Of a stretch of 64,000 nt of DNA, positions 45,559-52,493 are shown in pieces (within the stretch, counting starts at the first letter, position 1; the number at the start of each line of letters is the position of its first letter). Both the position numbers and the translations under genes were made by a program. Below the pieces are notes generated by a model, which made no database searches, was not told the DNA's origin, and saw nothing but the letters and a program-made list of their open reading frames with translations. This DNA comes from Chlamydiia bacterium. Lineage in GTDB: Bacteria; Chlamydiota; Chlamydiia; Chlamydiales; GCA-2402025. The stretch spans positions 186,001 to 250,000 of the forward strand of contig JAUICV010000001.1 in NCBI GenBank assembly GCA_030427725.1. Reading direction: 5' to 3'.

Positions 45559-46590
45559 TGACTTTTCTATCAAGCTTGCAATTTGTTTTGAAGAAGCATT
45601 AATTAACCCTAAATGGCTTTTGCAACTACTGACTATGCGATTATGGGAGTTTTTTGAGTCCTTAAAAGCTGAGGGTATGAAGGTTTTTTTTCCAAAGCGT
45701 CCGGGGGTTTTTATGAATATAGAGCTAAGAAAAATATCGAAGATTTTGGCAATATAGCTATCTGTTAACCAATCGTTTTGTATAGAAACTTGAGTAATGT
45801 GTTCAGGAGCGGTTTTTAGCCGTTTTTTTCCAATATCTTGTTGCAATCCGGCTCCAAGAGGTAGAGAGTTAATGCAAAAGGCCTTTTTCCCATGTTTTAA
45901 TGCCACGTAAGAAGCTAAAGAACCTCCGAAGCAATGGCCAGTTAATGTGATCTCTTTTCCCTTTAGATGTGGGTCGAGGATCAATGTTGAAAAAAACTCA
46001 TCGACCTGAGAATAGATTTTTGGTTTGAATCCTAAAAGATTAGTAACTCCACTTGATCGCATTTGAACATAAAGATCTTTAATATGCTTGGGATCAGAGA
46101 GTTCTGATTTATGTGAGTTTAAAGTTCCCAATGCCACGATTATGCTGTTGTTATTTTCGAAGATTGAAACCTTTAATCCAGATAAGGGATCAAAAAAACA
46201 GGTTTCTTTTTTTTCTAATTGCTTGTCCTTTACGTTAATGGAGCTTGGAGAAATAATATTGTAGCCTAAATCCTCCATAGAATCCTTAGTAGAGTGATAG
46301 GAAGCCGCTGTGGAATAGACAAGATCCATTTTTCGTAGAAGTTCATTTTTAGGTATTGTGTTGTAACAAAAAAACTGGTAGCGAAGCCCAAACTTGGTTC
46401 CTATATAGCGGAAAGGAAAAGAGATCAACTCTACTAATGTCTTTATTGCGTCGTAAGCAATGAGAGTTACCCTGTCTACAATAGAAATTGTAGACATTTG
46501 AGGATGTGTTTCGCTGTATTGAGAATTTCTATTCGCTAAATGATATAACATAGTTTTTAATAAAAAGTTAATTTTGTTAAATTGTATCAT
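45553..46590 (-). CDS. Lipase class 3-like hydrolase with Cys at the nucleophile position
   Basis: A 345-residue protein with the lipase-3 pattern. NNSIIVALGTLNSH is the oxyanion-strand region, and KEITLTGHCFGGSLASYVALKHG is the nucleophile elbow, where the usual GHSLGG reads G-H-C220-F-G-G. The later segments QNDWLTDSYIAKIF and KDSKNSHNRIVSS offer an Asp and a His in the expected order. A hydrophobic N-terminal stretch (TLIAYDAIKTLVELISFPF) may touch membranes. No ribosome site is obvious at the ATG at 46590; internal ATGs at codons 14 and 32 are alternatives. Activity with Cys is plausible (thiol hydrolase) or may be lost. Confidence 0.72.
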   Translation of the reverse strand: MIQFNKINFLLKTMLYHLANRNSQYSETHPQMSTISIVDRVTLIAYDAIKTLVELISFPFRYIGTKFGLRYQFFCYNTIPKNELLRKMDLVYSTAASYHSTKDSMEDLGYNIISPSSINVKDKQLEKKETCFFDPLSGLKVSIFENNNSIIVALGTLNSHKSELSDPKHIKDLYVQMRSSGVTNLLGFKPKIYSQVDEFFSTLILDPHLKGKEITLTGHCFGGSLASYVALKHGKKAFCINSLPLGAGLQQDIGKKRLKTAPEHITQVSIQNDWLTDSYIAKIFDIFLSSIFIKTPGRFGKKTFIPSAFKDSKNSHNRIVSSCKSHLGLINASSKQIASLIEKSK

Positions 46591-46782
46591 TTTGTCTATT
46601 ACTTTATTAGATTGAAAAAATTCTTAAAAAACTCTTAGTCGTAGTTGTTTGATAATGATTTTTAGAGAATCGCGGAGCACTATGTTTTCATTTTGACAAG
46701 AAGAGCTTAGTTTAAGTAACTTACTTTGAAAATTTCCTTTTTAACGACCAAAAATTAAATTGAAAACCAGCAGGGGCATTGA

Positions 46783-47514
46783 GTGTTAAAATTATCTTTT
46801 GTATTAATCTTGTATTTATTTGGAGTGATGGATCTATATGGATATGACGAAAATAGAGGTTTTAGTCCATCAAGGGATAAGTTTTTCTTCATGCATGTTC
46901 CTAGAACTGGAGGTACAACTCTATCTCAACTTATAAAAAAAAAATTTAATAGAGAAGGCTTGCTGGTTGGAGAAAATGCTCTGCAATATAAAAGAATTCC
47001 AGAAAATTTACGTTTTGTAATGGGGCATATTGATTATAGGACGTATAAAAAAATAGAACCAAATTATAAAAAAAGTTTTAAATTCACCATTCTAAGAAAT
47101 CCTATTGAAAGATATCTATCTCACATACGTATTGGTTGTTCGAAAGAGAGATCAATGAAAGAGCTTTTCGATGAAAAAAAGGATTTACCAGGCTACTATC
47201 CAAATACCTATTGCAAAATGCTTGCTTCAGACCCAAAACTTAAGGACGAATTGCTTTTAAGGGATGCAATAGAAAATCTGAAGACATTTGATTATATCAT
47301 ATTTTATGAAAACTATTCGGATGATGTAGCCGATTTATTTCGCACCCTAAGAAAAAGATGCAGTCGAAGGGGGATCTTTAGATTGAATAAGACGGACAGA
47401 ACATATGCATCAATAGATAAAGCTTTACAAGAAGAGGTTTATCAAAGAAATAAACTTGATATGAAACTATACGATTATGCGATGAAGCACAGGAAAGGAA
47501 ATAAAATATACTAA
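46783..47514 (+). CDS. Sulfotransferase family protein with signal peptide
   Basis: A 243-residue protein. After a hydrophobic leader (MLKLSFVLILYLFGVMDLYG) comes the PAPS 5'-phosphate-binding loop FFMHVPRTGGTTLSQLI and, around residue 105, the 3'-phosphate site FTILRNPIERYLSHI. This order is that of the Sulfotransfer_2 (heparan/chondroitin-type) family. It starts with GTG at 46783 after AGGGG. The leader would send it out of the cytoplasm, where PAPS is made, which is unusual for a bacterial enzyme unless it acts in host secretory compartments. No acceptor is evident. Confidence 0.82.
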   Translation: MLKLSFVLILYLFGVMDLYGYDENRGFSPSRDKFFFMHVPRTGGTTLSQLIKKKFNREGLLVGENALQYKRIPENLRFVMGHIDYRTYKKIEPNYKKSFKFTILRNPIERYLSHIRIGCSKERSMKELFDEKKDLPGYYPNTYCKMLASDPKLKDELLLRDAIENLKTFDYIIFYENYSDDVADLFRTLRKRCSRRGIFRLNKTDRTYASIDKALQEEVYQRNKLDMKLYDYAMKHRKGNKIY

Positions 47515-47532
47515 AAGAGGTGTACAGCTTTT

Positions 47533-47949
47533 ATGAAAATAGCTCCCCAGAAGATTGTAGAAAAAATCATTAACGCACTTTGGTATGACTCAGGGGAGAA
47601 TATTGAGTCATATTTTGATGCTAAAACAAAGGTTGAATCACCAGTTTTAAATTATTTAGCAGTAGAGCCGAGTCCAAAAAAAACACTCGAAGCCATAATT
47701 AATCATTGGAGAGAGGCTTTTTCTGATTTTGAATTAGAAAAGTCTATAAAAGTAAGTTTAGATGGTCAAACTATAATGGTAATGTGGTCGGCAGCAGCTA
47801 GACACGATGGCAAACCATTTGTAGGGATTAAAGCCGTAAATAAGCCTGTTGTTTATAGCGGAGAGACTATTTATGAATTTGAAAAAGGTATGCTAAAAAA
47901 ATACAGCTCAGACTTTAATTTGGATTATATCAAAGACCAAATTAAGTAA
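47533..47949 (+). CDS. NTF2-like/SnoaL-type protein
   Basis: A 138-residue protein with the layout of the NTF2-like cone fold: N-terminal helices (PQKIVEKIINALWYDSGENIESYF), a helix with TLEAIINHWREAFSDFELE, and strands with TIMVMWSAAARHDGKPFVGI and GETIYEFEKGMLKKYSSDFN. Such proteins are small ligand-binding or isomerase folds, often stress related. The catalytic residues of a specific subfamily cannot be named. It lies 18 bases after the sulfotransferase gene, with AAAAGAGG upstream of the ATG. Confidence 0.65.
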   Translation: MKIAPQKIVEKIINALWYDSGENIESYFDAKTKVESPVLNYLAVEPSPKKTLEAIINHWREAFSDFELEKSIKVSLDGQTIMVMWSAAARHDGKPFVGIKAVNKPVVYSGETIYEFEKGMLKKYSSDFNLDYIKDQIK

Positions 47950-48043
47950 AATTTACCGAAGTAGAAAGGTATTTTCGTGAGGATCTGTTATCAATAATAT
48001 TTCCACCTTAACTTCAAAATGGATTAGTACAGTTTTAGGCCCT

Positions 48044-48508
48044 ATGCTGGCTATATCTGATGAAGAGTGTCTATATCTTCTTGAATTCGCTTCAAGAAAA
48101 GGTCTTGATAATGAAATTGAAAAATTAAGAAATAGATTAAACTCTGCGATTCTCCCAGGTGAGGCCAAGCCTTTAAAGCAGATAGAAGATGAGTTGAAGC
48201 TCTATTTCAATGGGGAGCTTAAAACGTTTAAAACGCCTTATAAAATGATAGGTACTGAATTTCAAAAAAAGGTCTGGAGTCAACTTTTAGAAATTCCATT
48301 TAGTAGAACGGTTTCCTATCTGGATATAGCAAAGGCCATAAAGGCTCCAAAAGCTATTCGAGCAATAGGACAAGCAAATGGAAAAAATCAATTAGCTCTT
48401 ATTATCCCATGCCATAGAGTTATAAATAGCAATGGGAAGTTAGGGGGTTATGGAGGTGGTATGGCTAAAAAAGAGTGGCTTTTAACTCATGAGGAAAAAT
48501 ATGTCTGA
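48044..48508 (+). CDS. ogt: Methylated-DNA-protein-cysteine methyltransferase
   Basis: Suicide enzyme that removes methyl or alkyl groups from O6-guanine. The active-site motif is LIIPCHRVIN (Cys123 from the ATG at 48044). EFQKKVWSQLLEIPFSRTVSYLDIAKAI is the helix-turn-helix and KAIRAIGQANGKN the Arg-finger region. The frame continues upstream as STLTSKWISTVLGP, which looks like the normal N-terminal strand of the family, back to a stop at 47978, without any ATG, GTG or TTG. A GAGGA at 47979 is 6 bases before an ATC codon. The true start could be non-canonical. It overlaps tag by eight bases, forming a small alkylation-repair operon. Confidence 0.93.
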   Translation: MLAISDEECLYLLEFASRKGLDNEIEKLRNRLNSAILPGEAKPLKQIEDELKLYFNGELKTFKTPYKMIGTEFQKKVWSQLLEIPFSRTVSYLDIAKAIKAPKAIRAIGQANGKNQLALIIPCHRVINSNGKLGGYGGGMAKKEWLLTHEEKYV

Positions 48509-49085
48509 ACGAGTTAGATGTTTTGGAAATGGAAAAGGTAAAGAATTTTACGCAAAGTATCATGATAAAGAGTGGGGCGTTCCGGTTTTTGATGATAGAC
48601 ACCTTTTTGAAATGCTTACTTTAGAAGGAGCTCAAGCTGGGCTTAGTTGGGAAACGATTTTAAAACGTAGAGATGGTTACAAAAAGCTTTTCCATGATTT
48701 TAACGTGGAGAAAGTAGCAAAGATGTCTGATATGGATCTAGAAGCAATCTTAAAGGATCCTTCTGTAATTAGAAATAGACTTAAAATTTTTAGCGTTAGA
48801 CAAAATGCTAAAGTGTTTTTAGAGATTCAAAAAGAGTTTGGCTCTTTTAGCAAGTATTTATGGGGATTTGTAGATAATCAACGGATTATCAATCATTGGA
48901 AATCACTTAGTGATATACCTACAAGGTCACCACTAAGTGATAAGATTTCAAAAGACCTTAAAAAAAGAGGGATGAAATTTGTTGGAACAACCATTATTTA
49001 TGCCTATCTCCAAGCTGTAGGTCTTGTGGATGATCATATTTTAAGTTGTCATATCAGGCAAAATGAGCATGTATTAAAGGACTAA
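48501..49085 (+). CDS. tag: DNA-3-methyladenine glycosylase I
   Basis: Excises 3-methyladenine from alkylated DNA. It has the Tag family layout: RCFGNGKGKEFYAKYHDKEWG with a zinc-ligand Cys and the His, FEMLTLEGAQAGLSWETILKRRDGY as helix-hairpin region, and GTTIIYAYLQAVGLVDDHILSCH with the C-terminal zinc-site His and Cys. I start at the ATG at 48501 (194 residues), preceded by AGGA with a 6-base spacer; an ATG at 48489 lies before that site. The gene overlaps ogt, so both repair enzymes are made together. Confidence 0.95.
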   Translation: MSERVRCFGNGKGKEFYAKYHDKEWGVPVFDDRHLFEMLTLEGAQAGLSWETILKRRDGYKKLFHDFNVEKVAKMSDMDLEAILKDPSVIRNRLKIFSVRQNAKVFLEIQKEFGSFSKYLWGFVDNQRIINHWKSLSDIPTRSPLSDKISKDLKKRGMKFVGTTIIYAYLQAVGLVDDHILSCHIRQNEHVLKD

Positions 49086-49087
49086 AG

Positions 49088-49483
49088 ATGAGTGCGCATA
49101 CAATAGCATTTAGAGTGTATTACGAAGACACAGATGTTGCAGGTGTTGTGTATTATGCCAATTATTTAAAATATGCAGAAAGAGCTAGAACGGAGTGGCT
49201 ACGTTCTTTGGGCTTCGAGCAAAGTCTTTTGATGAAGGAAGAACAAGTTATATTTCCTGTTTCTAAGGTTCAAGTCACATATCATAAGCCAGCTGTTTTA
49301 GACGATCTGTTATGTATTGAAACAAATCTTTTAGAGCTTCGTAGGGTTAAAATGAGCCTGTCTCAAAAAATTTATAAAGGAAAAGAGCTATTAACATCTA
49401 TAGAGATTGTGATAGCTTGTGTCAATTTAGATAATAAGCCAGTAGCTTTTCCAAAAAGTTTGTTTGATAAACTAACGTTTTAG
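49088..49483 (+). CDS. ybgC: YbgC-family acyl-CoA thioesterase
   Basis: Hot-dog fold thioesterase. The catalytic motif is RVYYEDTDVAGVVYYANYLKYAERARTEWL with the active Asp in YxDTD, complete and in the normal place. Length 131 residues is typical. In many bacteria ybgC precedes tolQRAB, but here the neighbours are tag and a DUF1796 gene. It begins two bases after the tag stop, so it belongs to the ogt-tag transcript. The substrate is probably a short or medium acyl-CoA or acyl-ACP. Confidence 0.93.
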   Translation: MSAHTIAFRVYYEDTDVAGVVYYANYLKYAERARTEWLRSLGFEQSLLMKEEQVIFPVSKVQVTYHKPAVLDDLLCIETNLLELRRVKMSLSQKIYKGKELLTSIEIVIACVNLDNKPVAFPKSLFDKLTF

Positions 49484-49529
49484 AAGGAAGTTCAAGAGAT
49501 GTTTTTTTAATCTAAATGAGTTTTAGTTC

Positions 49530-50258
49530 ATGAAAATGTATTTAGTTTTTTTAGTTGTTTTTAGTTTGAATTTATTTTCTAGTGATGAAGCCTTTGATAA
49601 TTGTGGTGGTTGTTATAAACAAAATAAAAATCATGTTTTTAATTTAGAAAAATCATTCAGTGTAATTCCATTAGGGTGCGATTGCCGGATAATAGTTGCA
49701 TTAAATGAATTAGGATTGCGAAACGTATCCTATCCCTATGATTGGTGTGTTGCGCCTTTTGATGGAATTTTAAGAAGCATAGAAAATGATTTTGAAGAAT
49801 TTGTAGAACCATCGCAATTAAAATTAGTACACGAAAGAGCTCCTGGAAATAAATATGGGGTTGAGCTACGCCACGACTTCCCAAGGAGATTTCTCAAAAT
49901 GCCAGGCGGGAAACGAAAAGCTTTAATTGTAAAAAATTGGGAAAACTATATTTCTGAGGTGCAAAAAAAATATGAAAGAAGAATTTCTCGTTTTCGCCAG
50001 AGTTGTGATTCCCAAAGAAAAATTTATTTTATCCGCCACGGTCATATAACTCCAGAGCAGGCAGAAAAATTTAGAGATTTATTAAGTTATAAATATCCTC
50101 AGTTAAATTTTTTGCTGGTTTGTGTAGTCGTAGATTTTGATGAAACAAAAATAGAGAAATTAGATAATATTCATATATTGGTGGTTAAAGAGAATGCTTT
50201 GCTACAAAGTTTGATTGACTTTTTTTCGATTGAAAAGATTTTAGGAGAAAAAGTCTGA
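49530..50258 (+). CDS. DUF1796 putative papain-like cysteine peptidase with signal peptide
   Basis: A 242-residue protein. After a hydrophobic leader (MKMYLVFLVVFSLNLFSS) it shows the DUF1796 pattern: SVIPLGCDCRIIVALNELGLRNVSYPYDWCVAPFDGI, a Cys followed by the PxDW segment, later RHDFPRR and ISRFRQ with RKIYFIRHGHIT. This family is labelled papain-like from weak similarity, and the catalytic residues (Cys of GCDC, later His) are assumed. Export would fit a surface or host-directed enzyme. It lies 46 bases after ybgC. Bacterial relatives are often in surface-polysaccharide or effector gene groups. Confidence 0.7.
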   Translation: MKMYLVFLVVFSLNLFSSDEAFDNCGGCYKQNKNHVFNLEKSFSVIPLGCDCRIIVALNELGLRNVSYPYDWCVAPFDGILRSIENDFEEFVEPSQLKLVHERAPGNKYGVELRHDFPRRFLKMPGGKRKALIVKNWENYISEVQKKYERRISRFRQSCDSQRKIYFIRHGHITPEQAEKFRDLLSYKYPQLNFLLVCVVVDFDETKIEKLDNIHILVVKENALLQSLIDFFSIEKILGEKV

Positions 50259-50352
50259 AATAAAGAGTTAATCCAATGCATTAACTGCAATGAAAAGGTC
50301 GTAGGGTTCATTTTAATATAGATGATTTTCTCCTAGGGAAAAAAAGACTGTT

Positions 50353-51180
50353 ATGCATTGGAAAGAAATTGTTCAGGACTACATTTGTAAGCACTCTAAT
50401 TTAATACAAAAGACAACAAAACCGCTTAAAGACTGTCTTGGGATAGAGTATTTCACCTATCATAAGATTGATCGTGATGGGAATTATTCGGTTCTAGTCG
50501 ATAGGCCTGAGTTTGCAGAGCATTATGTAGCTCAAGAAATCTATAAATCCGATCCTTTTCTTAGGAACTATGAAAACTACGGATCAGGGGTAACTCTTAT
50601 GGATCATCATGGCTCGGATGAATATAAAGATCTGGTATTATCAACTGGAAAGGCTGTAATGGATGTGACATCATGTCTAGTCTTAATTAAAAAAGAGAGA
50701 GAGTTCGTTGAATTTTTTGGGTTTGGATCAAAATATGATAAATCGTATTTTGAAACATTTTACCTGAATCATCAAGAGGCTTTTAAAGCTTTTTCATCAT
50801 ATTTCAAAAAAGAAACAAGTCATCTATTACAGGAAATGCATGAATCTGAATCTTCTCTAGTCAAACTAAAGGGGCATGATTTTTATACCGAAGAAAAAAT
50901 CTACCCTAAAGAGATAACAGAAAATCTACTTACATTTTACGAAGATTTAGGCATGGCTAACGATATTGATAGATTGAAAACACTTTCACTTCAAGAGATC
51001 AATTGTCTAAAGGCCATCTCAAAAGCTATGACAGCTAAACAAACAGCTAAACACCTAAAAATTTCTCATCGTACTGTGGAATCTTATATAGAAAATATAA
51101 AAAACAAGTTGTTGGTCTTAGATAAGAAAAAGCTATTTATCTTAGCTACTCGCTTTGACTCTATAGGCTTATTACAGTAG
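50353..51180 (+). CDS. LuxR-type helix-turn-helix transcriptional regulator
   Basis: A 275-residue protein. The C-terminal LuxR/GerE DNA-binding domain is clear: LSLQEINCLKAISKAMTAKQTAKHLKISHRTVESYIENIKNKL. The N-terminal 180 residues look like a ligand-binding (PAS/autoinducer-like) domain with FTYHKIDRDGNYSVLVDR and SCLVLIKKEREFVEFFGFG. No receiver Asp is seen, so it is not an ordinary response regulator. The ATG at 50353 follows AGGGAAA. Regulators of this type are scarce in Chlamydiaceae. Targets unknown; nearby accessory genes are candidates. Confidence 0.85.
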   Translation: MHWKEIVQDYICKHSNLIQKTTKPLKDCLGIEYFTYHKIDRDGNYSVLVDRPEFAEHYVAQEIYKSDPFLRNYENYGSGVTLMDHHGSDEYKDLVLSTGKAVMDVTSCLVLIKKEREFVEFFGFGSKYDKSYFETFYLNHQEAFKAFSSYFKKETSHLLQEMHESESSLVKLKGHDFYTEEKIYPKEITENLLTFYEDLGMANDIDRLKTLSLQEINCLKAISKAMTAKQTAKHLKISHRTVESYIENIKNKLLVLDKKKLFILATRFDSIGLLQ

Positions 51181-51256
51181 TTTTTACGGTACTTCATATA
51201 TCAAAAATTAGGTTATTCTTTGCTCAGTTCATATCAAATATAGGGTAGTATAAAAA

Positions 51257-52027
51257 ATGATAGACCTTCCAATTCACACAAATGTTGTGCTTGAGCAAAA
51301 CATATTAAGAGAGCATTTTGTCAGTTCTTACCAAGCTTTTTCAGAGAGTGATTTTCTTAAGCAAGATAATTTCACTAGAGCCAGCTTAAATTTAGCCTAT
51401 CCAACCCTAAACATTTGTTTAGGAGAATCAGACATAAAAACTAACGTTGAGTATTTTCAGAGAAAAGGGTTTCCTTTTGTCTGGTTCATAGAGAAAAATT
51501 CGAACATAACTTTTGAGCAACAACTAAAGGAAAATAACTTAAAGTTTCTCGGAGAGTTTTTGGGAATGATAAGTCCTTTAAAAACATCCCTGAAAAATAT
51601 TTCAAAAGGTGAGTTTGAAATTGAAATTGTACACTCAAGCGATGATATGGATCAGTTTGGAGAGGTCTTGGGAAGTGCTTTTGAGATGAGCGTCGCAAAA
51701 GAGTATGCTCAGCTTCTGTTTAAACTGTCCGAGGGACCCAGCCCAAAAATGATTCATTACGTTATTAAAGATCAAAATAAAGTTGTTTCTGGTATTTCAG
51801 CGACCATTATAGGAGATACAGTTGGCATATGGAACTTAGTTACAAAAAAAGAATATAGGAAAAAAGGCTTAGCTACAGATCTAATAACACAAGTTTTTTT
51901 GGATGCAAAGGCAAAGGGATGTAAATATGCAGTCTCTTATTTAACCTCAGAGGTAATGGCTCTTGGAATATTTAAAAATCTGGGATTTGAAATTCAATGG
52001 GAGCTCTCAGCGTATCTAAAAAGTTAA
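51257..52027 (+). CDS. GNAT-family N-acetyltransferase
   Basis: A 256-residue protein whose C-terminal half fits the GNAT fold: SGISATIIGDTVGIWNLVTKKEYRKKGLATDLI carries strand 4 and the acetyl-CoA loop R-K-K-G-L-A, followed by YAVSYLTSEVMALGIFKNLGFE (strand 5 and the Leu-Gly-Phe end). The N-terminal half (FTRASLNLAYPTLNICLGESD) may be a second, degenerate GNAT-like domain. Substrate unknown. It lies 76 bases after the regulator gene and 36 before a VOC gene on the same strand. Confidence 0.85.
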   Translation: MIDLPIHTNVVLEQNILREHFVSSYQAFSESDFLKQDNFTRASLNLAYPTLNICLGESDIKTNVEYFQRKGFPFVWFIEKNSNITFEQQLKENNLKFLGEFLGMISPLKTSLKNISKGEFEIEIVHSSDDMDQFGEVLGSAFEMSVAKEYAQLLFKLSEGPSPKMIHYVIKDQNKVVSGISATIIGDTVGIWNLVTKKEYRKKGLATDLITQVFLDAKAKGCKYAVSYLTSEVMALGIFKNLGFEIQWELSAYLKS

Positions 52028-52063
52028 ATCAGCAAAGAAAATCGTTATATCCGGAGATGAATC

Positions 52064-52438
52064 ATGATAAAAACAAACATTAGACCAAACCTGCAACTTA
52101 TTTATGTTTCTGACATTGAGCACTCAACGAAGTTTTATACAATGCTCTTCAATATAGAACCTGTTTTTTTAAGCCCTAGGTATGTCGCATTTTCTGCAGG
52201 TGGAGAGGCTTTATTTGCTATTTGGTCAGGAGGGAAAAAACCAGAGAGCTCTGCCTCTCGTTTTTCAGAGATTGGGATCATGCTAGATTCTAATGAAGAC
52301 GTTGATAAACTATTTGAAGTTTGGAAAGAAAAGCCTTCTATTGAAATTATCCAAAAACCAATAACAGAGGTTTTTGGAAGAACATTTTTGGTTAAGGATC
52401 CTGATGGACATATAATTAGAGTAAGCCCAAAGGATTAG
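52064..52438 (+). CDS. VOC-family (glyoxalase/bleomycin-resistance fold) protein
   Basis: A 124-residue protein with two beta-alpha-beta-beta-beta halves: LQLIYVSDIEHSTKFYTMLFNIEPVFLSPRYVAFSAGGEALFAIW, and then GIMLDSNEDVDKLFEVW ending with FGRTFLVKDPDGHIIRVSPKD, the usual PDG-H-x-I end. The metal-ligand positions are not fully clear. Members are dioxygenases, glyoxalases or drug-binding proteins; none can be chosen here. It shares the operon orientation of the GNAT gene. Confidence 0.85.
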   Translation: MIKTNIRPNLQLIYVSDIEHSTKFYTMLFNIEPVFLSPRYVAFSAGGEALFAIWSGGKKPESSASRFSEIGIMLDSNEDVDKLFEVWKEKPSIEIIQKPITEVFGRTFLVKDPDGHIIRVSPKD

Positions 52439-52493
52439 TCAGTTGCAAAACCTCTATGTTTATTCTTGATAGGATTTTAACTATTAATCAATA

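Noticed and set aside
45542..45757. 71-codon plus-strand frame over the lipase-like gene
   Set aside because: Antisense to the C-terminal coding part of the lipase-like protein, without ribosome site.
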